This document shows, piece after piece, positions 40,786 to 49,092 of a DNA stretch of 51,097 nt. The translations under genes were made by a program, and so were the position numbers. The notes beneath the pieces were generated by a model. The model was not told the origin of the DNA. It did not search any database and saw only the letters and a list, made by a program, of their open reading frames with translations. Positions within the stretch are counted from its first letter, which is position 1. Every line of letters begins with the position of its first letter. Origin of the DNA: Myxococcota bacterium (GTDB taxonomy: Bacteria > Myxococcota_A > UBA9160 > SMWR01); NCBI GenBank assembly GCA_022447545.1, contig JAKVBI010000031.1:1-51097 (forward strand). Reading direction: 5' to 3'.

Positions 40786-41148
40786 ATGAGTGAGTTTGAG
40801 GCGATCCGCAGACTCTTGGCGGAGTACTGCCAACTGTGCGATGACGGTCAGTTCGACAAATGGGCTGGGTTGTTCACGTCCGACGGGAGCTTCACGGCGT
40901 TCGGGCGCACTCACACCGGTCGGCCAGCTCTAGCTGAGTTCATCGCGTCGGCTCCGTTGGGGAAACACCTCTGCTTCAATGCGGTCATCGATCTCGACGG
41001 AAACAAGGCCCGCTGCGTGTCGGACTTCATGTTCTACAAACGAAACCGGGAACTCGGGTCGGTTGGTCGTTATGTCGACGAACTGGTGTGCGAGGAGGAG
41101 GCCTGGCGTTTCGTGTCGCGCAGTGTCGAGATGATGCCGCGAGAGTGA
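40786..41148 (+). CDS. SnoaL/NTF2-like protein
   Basis: A 120-residue protein of the SnoaL-like (NTF2 fold) group, with GGAGAAGAGG before the ATG. The N-terminal helix FEAIRRLLAEYCQLCDDGQFDKWAGLF and the strand TSDGSFTAFG are the usual opening, and the C-terminal VCEEEAWRFVSRSVEMM closes the cone. Family members act as hydratases, isomerases or dehydratases on polycyclic substrates (for example ketosteroid isomerase and SnoaL). The substrate is unknown. It closes the plus cluster and converges on the AMP ligase with 10 bases between. Confidence 0.85.
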   Translation: MSEFEAIRRLLAEYCQLCDDGQFDKWAGLFTSDGSFTAFGRTHTGRPALAEFIASAPLGKHLCFNAVIDLDGNKARCVSDFMFYKRNRELGSVGRYVDELVCEEEAWRFVSRSVEMMPRE

Positions 41149-41158
41149 GGGCCCGGGT

Positions 41159-42715
41159 TTACACGATCTTGGAGTCTCGATCTCCCCAGTATCTGTCGCG
41201 AATCAGACGTTTGTAGAGCTTTCCGGTGTCCTGGCGGGGTAGGGCATCGTCGAAATCCACGGTCTTCGGGCATTTGTAGTGGGATAGATTTTCGCGACAA
41301 AAGGCGATGAGTTCCTCTTCGACCTCGGAACCCGCCTGGGAGGGGTCGATCAACTGGACGACGGCTTTGACCTGTTCTCCCATCTCGTCGTCTGGAACAC
41401 CGATGACGGCGGCATCGAGCACCTTGTCGTGCTCGAGGAGCAGGTTCTCGACTTCCTGGGGATAGATGTTCACGCCACCCGAGATGATCATGTAGGTCTT
41501 CCGGTCCGTGAGGTACAGGTAGTTGTCTTCGTCCACGTAGCCCATGTCGTTGAGGGTCCAGAACCCGCTCTCGTTGCGGGCCTCTTCGGTCCTTGTCTCG
41601 TCTTTGTGGTAGACGAACCCTGGACCTCCGGCCTCGAACCAGATTTGACCTGTCTGGCCCGGCGGGCACTTGCGACCCTGTTCGTCGAGAATGTGCAGGG
41701 TTCCCATGAGGGAGCGCCCCACCGAGCCGGGGTGTTCGAGCCATTCCTCGGGGCCGATGGCCGTAGACCCGATGTTTTCGGATCCGGAGTAGTACTCGTG
41801 GATGATGGGTCCCCACCACTCGATCATCTTGCGCTTGGTTTCCACGGGGCAGGGGGCTGCAGCGTGCGCGGCGCGGACGAGGGTCGAGACGTCGTAGCGT
41901 TTCCGGGTCGCCTCGGGAAGTTTCAACATGCGTACGAACATGGTCGGTACGAGCTGAATGTGGCTGACCCGGTGAGTCTGAATCGCCTGCAGTAATCCTT
42001 CAGCATCGAAGCGCTCCATCTGGACGACGGTGGCGCCGAAGCGCTGGACGGTGGTGCAGGTCACGATGGGTGCCGCGTGGTAGAGGGGCGCCGGCGAGAG
42101 GTAGGTGCTGTCTCCGTTGAAGTGCCAGATGCCGCTCCGTGAGCCTCGGACCATGGGGTGATCCTTCCCGGGGGGGAAGGTCGGGAGCGGAGGGAGGATG
42201 CCTTTCGGGCGTCCGGTCGTGCCCGAGGAGTAGAGCATCGGGCTCCCCTCCTGCTCGTGTTCCAGAGGTTCCGGGGGGAACGAGTCGATGGCCGCGGTGT
42301 ACGACTCGTAGCCTGAGGGTATGGGGTCCCCAGGCGTTGACTCCAGCGCCAGGCGTCGTTCGATCTTCGGGAGTTCCAGTTCCTCGGCGACGTCACTCAG
42401 GGCCGTGGAGGTGACGAATACCCGCGCATCGCAATCCTGTGCGATGTATTCGACCTCGGACGCCGTAAGGTGGCTGTTGATGGGAGTGTAGTAGAGCCCC
42501 GAACGAAGAGCGGCCCAGACGACTTCGAAGAAGCGGGGATGGTTCTCGAGGAAGAGGGCAATGTGATCGCCCGGTCGAAGTCCAGTGTCGTAGAGAAGTT
42601 GGGCCAGCCGGCAGGACCGATCTTCCAGTTGTCTGTAGGTCACGATCTCGCCGCTTCCGGACATGATAACAGCGGGATGATCGGGTCCGTTGACAGCGTC
42701 GATTCCGGCGTACAT
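41159..42715 (-). CDS. AMP-dependent acyl-CoA synthetase/ligase (second copy)
   Basis: A 518-residue adenylate-forming ligase. All core motifs are present: YSSGTTGRPKG near 162-172, YYSGSENIG near 293-301, LTDRKTYMIISGGVNIYPQEVE near 401-422, and the C-terminal catalytic Lys in RQDTGKLYKR. It should form acyl-CoA from a carboxylic acid with ATP. The N-terminal start YAGIDAVNGPDHPAVIMSGSGEIVTYRQLE is typical of FadD13/FadD3-like enzymes. It is a single-gene minus unit flanked by two SnoaL-like genes on the other strand. Confidence 0.92.
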   Translation of the reverse strand: MYAGIDAVNGPDHPAVIMSGSGEIVTYRQLEDRSCRLAQLLYDTGLRPGDHIALFLENHPRFFEVVWAALRSGLYYTPINSHLTASEVEYIAQDCDARVFVTSTALSDVAEELELPKIERRLALESTPGDPIPSGYESYTAAIDSFPPEPLEHEQEGSPMLYSSGTTGRPKGILPPLPTFPPGKDHPMVRGSRSGIWHFNGDSTYLSPAPLYHAAPIVTCTTVQRFGATVVQMERFDAEGLLQAIQTHRVSHIQLVPTMFVRMLKLPEATRKRYDVSTLVRAAHAAAPCPVETKRKMIEWWGPIIHEYYSGSENIGSTAIGPEEWLEHPGSVGRSLMGTLHILDEQGRKCPPGQTGQIWFEAGGPGFVYHKDETRTEEARNESGFWTLNDMGYVDEDNYLYLTDRKTYMIISGGVNIYPQEVENLLLEHDKVLDAAVIGVPDDEMGEQVKAVVQLIDPSQAGSEVEEELIAFCRENLSHYKCPKTVDFDDALPRQDTGKLYKRLIRDRYWGDRDSKIV

Positions 42716-42828
42716 GGGGACTCCCAGTTTGGGGCTGATGAATGGGCCCAGAGTGCACCCGTTGAGGGTCCCACGTAAAGGCTCATGTGCGGCTTGACCG
42801 GCTGAACCGGGAGCGTTCTACTGGGGCA

Positions 42829-43221
42829 ATGGATGAACAGGATCGAACTTTCGAATCGCACTTGGCTGTGGCACGGCGGCTGACAGAGTGTCTGATGGCG
42901 GGCGATGTGGCGGGTGTCGAGGCTCTTTACCACGAGGACGTCGTGACCTGGCGAAATCTGGACGGTCGCGAACTCGTGAAGAGGCAGATGCTGAAGATCG
43001 TGTCTTTCCTGGCCGATGCGGTAGCCGATCTGAAGTACTCGGAGCTTCGGGTGCAGCCCACGCCGACCGGCTATGTGCAGCAACACGTGCTGCACGGAGT
43101 TGCCCGGAGCGGAGAAACAGTTGCTGCAGCTACCTGTATGGTGGTCGAGGTGCGCGAAGGCCGGATCGTCCGCGTGGACGAGTACATGGATTCGGCTGCC
43201 ATGGCCCCGTTGATGGGCTGA
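42829..43221 (+). CDS. SnoaL/NTF2-like protein (second copy)
   Basis: A 130-residue SnoaL-like protein. I chose the ATG at 42829; a GTG at 42787 would add a charged tail. It shows the NTF2 pattern: ARRLTECLMAGDVAGVEALYHEDVVTWRNLDG in the first half and VVEVREGRIVRVDEYMDSAAMAPLMG at the end. The EYMD end is a common mark of the SnoaL/ketosteroid-isomerase-related group. It lies divergent from the AMP ligase and 79 bases ahead of an LLM oxidoreductase gene. Reaction unknown; a small ring-modifying hydratase or isomerase is plausible. Confidence 0.85.
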   Translation: MDEQDRTFESHLAVARRLTECLMAGDVAGVEALYHEDVVTWRNLDGRELVKRQMLKIVSFLADAVADLKYSELRVQPTPTGYVQQHVLHGVARSGETVAAATCMVVEVREGRIVRVDEYMDSAAMAPLMG

Positions 43222-43300
43222 GTTCGAGCGTTGATGAGGGCCGGGTTCCTGGTTCGATCCGGCGAGCCGTTGGGCTCGGTCCAGTCCGGAGGTAGATGGG

Positions 43301-44197
43301 ATGTCCGACGTACGGTTCGCTGTGTTCCTTCCTCAGATTCGCATGTCATTTAGCGAGATCGAGGAGAAAGTTCTGGCCGCCGAAGAGTTCGGCTACGAGG
43401 GCGTCTGGTTCATGGATCATCTGTGGGCGCCGGGGATGCCGCAGGCAGAAAATCTCGAAGCCATGACACTGGCAGCTGCCATCGCTGCTCGAACCGAACG
43501 GATTCGCCTGGGGCATCTGGTGCTATGCAATGAATTCCGCCACCCAGCCGTGCTCGCGAAGATGGCGGCGACTCTGGATCACATCAGTGGTGGGCGTTTC
43601 GATCTGGGCATGGGATGGGGTTCGGTCGAAGCCGAGATGGAGACTTTTGGCATCGGTCTCCGTCCTCCGGCGGAGCGGGCTGACCGGTTGCGTGAAAGCC
43701 TCGAAATCCTGGATCTTCTCTTTGCCGGAGAACCCGTCGACTACGAGGGTTCCCACTATCAGTTACGGGGAGCGTTGGCACGTCCCAAGCCTGTGCAGGA
43801 ACGCATTCCTCTTCATTTGGGGGGTGCCGGGCCACGATTGACGCTTCCGCTCGTGGCTCGCCACGCCGACTGGTGGAACTGCCCGTCCTATGGAATCGAG
43901 CGGCTCGCCGAGTTGCGGCCGCAAGTTGGGGATGTACGGGTGTCGGCTCAGCACCCGATCGGGTGGGTGGATTCCGAAGAACGGCGGGACGAAGTGAGCG
44001 CGGCGACCCACCGGCGTTTCGATAGTTGGGGCGGTGTGATGGTCGGTAACGCCGATGAATTGGCCGAATCGATGCTGCGGGAAGTTGAGGTCGGCGTCGA
44101 AATGTTCGTATTGCAGTTTCACGATTTTGGCGAAATTCGAAGTCTGGAAACGTTTGCTCGCGAAGTGATTCCGCGGGTTCGTGGTGGGGTGCGCTGA
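43301..44197 (+). CDS. LLM-class oxidoreductase, F420-type
   Basis: A 298-residue LLM-fold protein with CCGGAGG upstream of the ATG. It contains AAEEFGYEGVWFMDHLW near 26-42, RIRLGHLVLCNEFRHPAVLAK near 68-88, LDHISGGRFDLGMGWG near 93-108, and a FVLQFHDFG block near the end. This is the pattern of many F420-dependent or FMN-dependent members. No F420 biosynthesis gene is in the window, so the cofactor is unsettled. It would reduce or oxygenate a pathway intermediate. It is followed by the chalcone-isomerase-like gene after 42 bases. Confidence 0.88.
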   Translation: MSDVRFAVFLPQIRMSFSEIEEKVLAAEEFGYEGVWFMDHLWAPGMPQAENLEAMTLAAAIAARTERIRLGHLVLCNEFRHPAVLAKMAATLDHISGGRFDLGMGWGSVEAEMETFGIGLRPPAERADRLRESLEILDLLFAGEPVDYEGSHYQLRGALARPKPVQERIPLHLGGAGPRLTLPLVARHADWWNCPSYGIERLAELRPQVGDVRVSAQHPIGWVDSEERRDEVSAATHRRFDSWGGVMVGNADELAESMLREVEVGVEMFVLQFHDFGEIRSLETFAREVIPRVRGGVR

Positions 44198-44239
44198 CCG
44201 GGCCCCGGCGGGAATTCGGGCTACCCTTCGGGCAAGGTG

Positions 44240-44842
44240 ATGGGTTGCTTTGGGAAAGAGGTGCGGCTCCGCATTTCCAGGTTGATCTGCCTGCTCGCGG
44301 TGGGGTGGGTCGCGCTGTTGAGCGATGTGTCTGTGTCGGTGGCGGCAGAGATCGAAGGGGTCGAATTTGCCCAATCGGCCCCGGATGGCGATGGGGAGCT
44401 GCGGCTTCGTGGGGTCGCGCTGCTGCGCTACCGGATTGTCTTCAAGGCCTATGTGGCTGCGCTGTATCTACCGCCGAGGGTTCCGAGTGATGCCGTTTTG
44501 TCCGATGTCCCCAAGCGTCTCGAGATCGAGTACTTCTGGTCCCTGGACGCCGCCGACATTGCACGGGCGGGTCGAGAGATTTTGCAGCGCAATGTGACTT
44601 CTGACGAGTTCGTTCGGCTGGAGCGAGATCTGTCGCAAATCGACGCCGCCTATCGCGACGTCAAGCCGGGCGATCGCTACGCGTTGACCTATCTGCCTGG
44701 CTTAGGGACTCGTTTGTCGCTCAACGGAGAATCCCTTGTTCTGGTGCCGGGTCCGGATTTTGCGAGAGCGTATTTTTCGATCTGGTTGGGCACGGATCCA
44801 CTCGATCAGGGCCTGAAGCGGGCCCTACTCGGGGATACGTGA
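44240..44842 (+). CDS. Secreted chalcone isomerase-like protein
   Basis: A 200-residue protein. An N-terminal signal peptide (about residues 8-35, ending SVSVAAE) indicates export. The remainder matches the chalcone isomerase-like domain found in bacteria: LRLRGVALLRYRIVFKAYVAALYLP near 54-78, the YFWSLDAADIARAGREIL block, and FARAYFSIWLGTDPLDQGLKRALLG at the end. Plant homologues include chalcone isomerase and fatty-acid-binding proteins; bacterial ones are mostly uncharacterised. Binding or modifying a hydrophobic molecule in the periplasm is a reasonable inference. The acyltransferase gene follows after 28 bases. Confidence 0.83.
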   Translation: MGCFGKEVRLRISRLICLLAVGWVALLSDVSVSVAAEIEGVEFAQSAPDGDGELRLRGVALLRYRIVFKAYVAALYLPPRVPSDAVLSDVPKRLEIEYFWSLDAADIARAGREILQRNVTSDEFVRLERDLSQIDAAYRDVKPGDRYALTYLPGLGTRLSLNGESLVLVPGPDFARAYFSIWLGTDPLDQGLKRALLGDT

Positions 44843-44870
44843 TGGATCGTGCTCAACCCGAGCCTTGTCC

Positions 44871-45896
44871 ATGAGCGAAAGTCCCAGTGTGTCCGAGGGA
44901 TGGGGCGAGCGTTGGCGAAGGCGAGCCGTGACCATCCCTGGATATTTTCTGGGCACGGTATTGCTCGTGAGCGCATTGCCGCTGCTTCTGATGTTGACCT
45001 TGGTTGCCGACGGGTTGGGGCGCAGATCCTGGGCGTGGTCGCGGGCGGTGCTGGTTGCAACCCACTACCTGGTATGCGAATGCCTGGGGTTGTGGGTGGC
45101 CTTTGTGCTCTGGCTTGCATCACCGTTGGTGGCTCGAGAGCGCTATCTGGCCTGGAATTTCGCGCTCCAGAACCGCTGGGCATGCGCGCTCTTCGCCGGG
45201 GTTCAGCTTCTCTACGGTCTGCAGGTGGAGAAAAGGGATCGGCAACTACTCGAGGGAGCGGGCCCGGTCCTCGTTTTCATCCGTCATTCGAGCCTCGCCG
45301 ACACGCTTCTTCCAGCCGTCTTCCTCTCCTCCGAGTTGGGGTGGCGCTTGCGTTACCTCCTCAAGCGCGAACTGCTATGGGATCCTTGTCTCGACGTGGT
45401 GGGGCAGCGTTTGCCCAATGTATTCGTACGGCGGGGTTCGGGCGAGATCGAGCGCGAAATGCTTGCGGTGAGCGCACTGGCCCGTGGTCTCGAGAGTGAT
45501 GAGGGGGTTTTGATCTATCCCGAAGGTACCCGCTTCAGTCCAGCGAAGCGTGAGCGCGCCATCGCATCTCTCCAGCGAGCCGGTCATGAGGACCTGGTGA
45601 GGCGAGCGAGTTCCATGGAGCACCTTCTGCCGCCCAAGCTTTCCGGGGCACTCGCACTGTTCGACGCGATGCCCGAGGCCGATGTGGTGGTGGTTGGGCA
45701 CGTGGGATTCGAGGGAATCGCAAGTGCTGGCGATGTGGCTGGCGGGGCTCTCATCGGTCGTCGCCTGCGACTCCGATTCTGGCGGTCGATGGTGCCCGAG
45801 GATCCACGCGTCCGTCCCGACTGGCTATACGATCGCTGGGCAGAAATCGACGCGTGGATCGAAGAGACTGCAATCGGTGGGGGGTCGTCGTCGTGA
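44871..45896 (+). CDS. PlsC-type acyltransferase, membrane-bound
   Basis: A 341-residue protein from the ATG at 44871; a TTG at 44865 is possible. Two or three membrane helices lie at about 22-46, 58-86 and 104-116. The lysophospholipid acyltransferase domain follows, with catalytic His139-(x4)-Asp144 in RHSSLAD and PEGTR at 217-221. It would transfer an acyl group to a lysophospholipid or similar lipid. A longer membrane N-terminus than E. coli PlsC suggests an LPLAT subgroup. Its stop overlaps the start of the SRPBCC gene by 4 bases (GTGA). Confidence 0.88.
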   Translation: MSESPSVSEGWGERWRRRAVTIPGYFLGTVLLVSALPLLLMLTLVADGLGRRSWAWSRAVLVATHYLVCECLGLWVAFVLWLASPLVARERYLAWNFALQNRWACALFAGVQLLYGLQVEKRDRQLLEGAGPVLVFIRHSSLADTLLPAVFLSSELGWRLRYLLKRELLWDPCLDVVGQRLPNVFVRRGSGEIEREMLAVSALARGLESDEGVLIYPEGTRFSPAKRERAIASLQRAGHEDLVRRASSMEHLLPPKLSGALALFDAMPEADVVVVGHVGFEGIASAGDVAGGALIGRRLRLRFWRSMVPEDPRVRPDWLYDRWAEIDAWIEETAIGGGSSS

Positions 45897-46357
45897 AGGA
45901 ATATTTGATCGAAAGAGAGCAGTGGATTGACCGGCCCCTTGAAAGCTTGTTCCCGTTCTTTTCAGAGGCCCGCAACCTCGAAGAGTTGACGCCCCAATGG
46001 CTCGGCTTCTCTCTGGTCCCACCGTTACCCGATGGAGTGGACCGTGATACCCGGATCTACTACCGGCTCACTTTGGCGGGAATTCCCATTCGATGGCGAA
46101 CGCGGATTTCGCAGTGGGATCCGCCGCGGGGGTTCGTCGACGTGCAGGAGAGGGGGCCATTCGCTCTTTGGGAACACACTCATCGGTTCGAAGAGTTGGG
46201 GCGGGGCGTCCTCATGATCGACCGTGTCCGGTATCGGTTGCCTCTCGGCCCGCTGGGTCGGCTCGCGCACTTCTTGGTGGTGCGGAGTGCTCTGACTGCG
46301 ATCTTCGACTACCGATTCGTTCGTATTAGAGATCGGTTTTCGCATCCCTCAGTTTGA
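45893..46357 (+). CDS. SRPBCC-fold ligand-binding protein
   Basis: A 154-residue START-like protein from the GTG at 45893, which overlaps the acyltransferase stop and follows a GGGGGG run. The opening YLIEREQWIDRPLESLFPFFSEARNLEELTP, the block TRISQWDPPRGFVDVQERGPFALWEHTHRFE and the basic C-terminal helix (LTAIFDYRFVRIRDRF) are characteristic of the group annotated as ligand-binding SRPBCC in bacteria. It probably binds a hydrophobic ligand in the cytoplasm. Coupling to a PlsC-type enzyme and a chalcone-isomerase-like protein hints at a lipid role. Confidence 0.83.
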   Translation: MKEYLIEREQWIDRPLESLFPFFSEARNLEELTPQWLGFSLVPPLPDGVDRDTRIYYRLTLAGIPIRWRTRISQWDPPRGFVDVQERGPFALWEHTHRFEELGRGVLMIDRVRYRLPLGPLGRLAHFLVVRSALTAIFDYRFVRIRDRFSHPSV

Positions 46358-46476
46358 TCGGTCCGTTTCCTTGGGGCAGGAGGCGGGCTGGACTTGGAGC
46401 GGTGGCTCGGGAATTTTCAGTCTGTGATGGTTAGATGGGGCACCCTGCCGCCTCGCAGCTTGGTACCATGGTGCGC

Positions 46477-47775
46477 ATGAGCGAACTCAGCCTGGACACC
46501 ATCGATATCCATACCAAGGAACTGTACGTGAGTCGCGGCTATCCGTGGCAAGAGTGGGATTTGTTGAGAAGTGAGGCGCCGGTTTTCTGGTATGAACGCG
46601 AGGGGATCGAGCCGTTTTGGGCGATTACGCGCCACGAAGACATGCTGACCATATCCAAGCGGTCGGAGGTCTTCGTGAACAGCGGCCGCTTGCGCCTTGC
46701 ATCCATCGAAGATGATCAGCGGCAATTTGGCTCGCAGAAGAGGAGAGCTGCTGAAAGGGATTGGGATCCCGAGGAACCCCCGGACTTCATTTTTATGGAC
46801 GATCCACGGCACAGGGACTTTCGACTGCTCGTGGCCAAGCGGTTCACTCCGGCAGCGCTCCGAGACCTCGAGGTCCATTTCGAAGAACTTTCCAATCGGT
46901 TTGCTTCCGAGTTCTCGGCGGAGTTGTCTGAGTCCGCGGCCACCGGGGAGGCTTGCGATTTTGTCCGGGGATTTGCACAGAAGCTCCCGTTGTCGGCAAT
47001 CGGTGAAATGATGGGATTGCGGCCTGACGACTGGATGCGGCTGAAGCAGTTGACGAACGTGATGATCGGCGCACCGGAGCCCGATTTCTTTCTGGAGGGA
47101 GAGAGTCGGAACGAGGGCGTGCAGCGCGCCGTGGAAGAGATGACCGAATACATGATTCGCGTGATCCACGACCACAAGAAGCGAGGTGACGACGCTACAG
47201 ATCTGTCGAATTTGATCGTGCACTCCGAGATCAAGGGGAAGCCCCTCACCGAACAACAACTCCAGGGTTTCCTGTTCGTGATTTTGGCCGCTGGCAACGA
47301 AACCACGCAGAATGCGATCACGGGAGGGGTTCACGCGCTACTCGAGCATCCTGAACAGAGAGATCTTCTTTGCTCGAACCCGGATCTCGTCGTATCGGCA
47401 GCCGAGGAGATCCTGCGCTGGACCTCGCCGGTGCTCCAGTTCGCGCGAACTGCGGTGGAGGATTTTGAGCTCTCGGGCGTGACCATCAAGGCCGGAGAGT
47501 CGGTGGGTATGTGGTACCCCGCTGCCAACCGAGATCCCGAGATGTTCGAAGATCCCTACCGCTTCGATATCACACGCAAGCCGAACTACCACCTCGCCTT
47601 CGGTGGGTTCGGAGCTCATTTTTGTCTGGGGGCGAACCTGGCACGCTGGGAACTCCGTGCGGCGTTGCGCGCATTGATTCCCGTCCTTCAGAAGTTCGAG
47701 AGTGCGGGGCCTCCCGAACGGGTTCCCAACCTGCACGTGGCGGCGATTCATCGCCTTCCGGTGCGAGCGGCATAA
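46477..47775 (+). CDS. Cytochrome P450 monooxygenase
   Basis: A bacterial class I P450 of 432 residues from the ATG at 46477. Starts at 46468 and 46435 are in frame and none has a good ribosome site. The I-helix AAGNETTQNAI, the K-helix EEILRW and the heme loop FGGFGAHFCLGANLAR with Cys383 are all clear. It would hydroxylate a hydrophobic substrate with electrons from a ferredoxin system not encoded here. The heme-loop and I-helix patterns resemble those of CYP families used on steroids and terpenes, but I cannot assign a CYP family. It is the last plus-strand gene before the amidohydrolases. Confidence 0.93.
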   Translation: MSELSLDTIDIHTKELYVSRGYPWQEWDLLRSEAPVFWYEREGIEPFWAITRHEDMLTISKRSEVFVNSGRLRLASIEDDQRQFGSQKRRAAERDWDPEEPPDFIFMDDPRHRDFRLLVAKRFTPAALRDLEVHFEELSNRFASEFSAELSESAATGEACDFVRGFAQKLPLSAIGEMMGLRPDDWMRLKQLTNVMIGAPEPDFFLEGESRNEGVQRAVEEMTEYMIRVIHDHKKRGDDATDLSNLIVHSEIKGKPLTEQQLQGFLFVILAAGNETTQNAITGGVHALLEHPEQRDLLCSNPDLVVSAAEEILRWTSPVLQFARTAVEDFELSGVTIKAGESVGMWYPAANRDPEMFEDPYRFDITRKPNYHLAFGGFGAHFCLGANLARWELRAALRALIPVLQKFESAGPPERVPNLHVAAIHRLPVRAA

Positions 47776-47799
47776 AAACAGGTGGGGTGGGCGCAGGGC

Positions 47800-49092
47800 T
47801 CAGGGCGATGAGCTCTCGATCAGGTGCCGTGCCTCAACCCCGAATTGTTCCGCTGCATTGCCTCCAAGCATTCGAGTCTGGCTGTTGGCATCGACTCCAG
47901 CCAAGTCGAGCTGTTTGATTGCATCCCATGCGCTCGTGGTGTCGTGGTGGGGATAGCGCGATCCCCACGTGACCTTTTGGGAGAACACCTCTGGCAATTG
48001 CTGTACGAGGCGCTCCTCAGCATCGAAGCCCAACAGGATGTGCCCCTCGTCCCACATCACCTCGGGGTCGGTTCGAATCGGGTAGTGGTAACTCAAGGGA
48101 AGGGTTCGAGTCGATGCTTCCATCTTTTCGAGAACTTCCTCCATCCATGACGCCTTGCCGTGGGGCATGACCACCTTGAGGTTTGGGTAGCGCTGCATGG
48201 CCCCAAAGCCGATCAGAGCCGCGGCGACGAAGAGGTGGTTGTCGAGCCATGGGGACAGGATCGGTGAGATTGGGTGGCCGAGCTTGTTACCGCTCTTGAA
48301 GCCCATTTCTGGGCCTGAGGTTCCTCCGGCTGCAGGGCCGCCGGAAAACCCGAAGCCTTCCTCGAGTCGATCCTTCACTTTCTCGAAGAATGGACCGTGG
48401 GACGTCCATTCGGGGTTCCAGAGACCCGCGGATGGGTGTACGGCTGCAACGAGGCCGCGCTCTTCGATCGTGCCGAACAGGGGTTCGAAGTAGGGATGGG
48501 TGAAGTAGCGCCCTTCCAGGAACATGGGGCGGATGAAGACACCCCGAAAGCAGGGTTCGCTGCTGATTCGGTCGAGTTCGGCGATGGTGAAATCGATGCT
48601 CTGTAAGGGGATCATGGCGGCTGCGAACAAGCGGTCTGGATTTACGGCGCAGAAATCCCGAACCCAGTCGTTGTAGGCACGCGCCAGCGCCCAGGCGACA
48701 TCGGGATCTTCGATCAGGTGAAAGCCCTCGGCGAACCAGGTTGGATACAGGAAGGACTGGTCGATGCCCATGTTGTCCATGTCACGGAGGCGCGCCTTGG
48801 CGTCCGAAGCGCCGGCGACGGCAGCGTGGCGTGTGTCGGGATCGAGACGGCCGACATCGTCCCAGGTCATTCCCGGTTCGTAGATCGCGTGGCGCGGGAT
48901 GTTTGGGTTCGTGGTGTCGCGGAACACAGTGCCATTGATCTTGAGATATGCGTCGTGCCGACCCTGTTCCCGCCACAGGGCATGCCGGCCCAGGGTTCGG
49001 TACTCCGGGTCCAGGTAATGCTCCCAGACCTCGACAGGTTCAACGACGTGAGAATCCGCATCGAAGACTGCGAAATCCTTGGTCTGGGTCAT
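47800..49092 (-). CDS. Amidohydrolase-family (ACMSD-like) protein with a substituted metal-site Asp
   Basis: A 430-residue TIM-barrel amidohydrolase. It opens with FDADSHVVEP near 10-19, has AAVHPSAG near 216-223 with the barrel His, and a C-terminal VTWGSRYPHHDT near 374-384. Relatives normally read GSDYPH there, with an Asp equivalent to the metal ligand/general base of ACMSD; here it is Arg379. The translation was checked against the bases (TCG CGC TAT). The enzyme may be catalytically altered, or may use another residue. Its ATG overlaps the stop of the upstream amidohydrolase by 4 bases (ATGA). Confidence 0.87.
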   Translation of the reverse strand: MTQTKDFAVFDADSHVVEPVEVWEHYLDPEYRTLGRHALWREQGRHDAYLKINGTVFRDTTNPNIPRHAIYEPGMTWDDVGRLDPDTRHAAVAGASDAKARLRDMDNMGIDQSFLYPTWFAEGFHLIEDPDVAWALARAYNDWVRDFCAVNPDRLFAAAMIPLQSIDFTIAELDRISSEPCFRGVFIRPMFLEGRYFTHPYFEPLFGTIEERGLVAAVHPSAGLWNPEWTSHGPFFEKVKDRLEEGFGFSGGPAAGGTSGPEMGFKSGNKLGHPISPILSPWLDNHLFVAAALIGFGAMQRYPNLKVVMPHGKASWMEEVLEKMEASTRTLPLSYHYPIRTDPEVMWDEGHILLGFDAEERLVQQLPEVFSQKVTWGSRYPHHDTTSAWDAIKQLDLAGVDANSQTRMLGGNAAEQFGVEARHLIESSSP

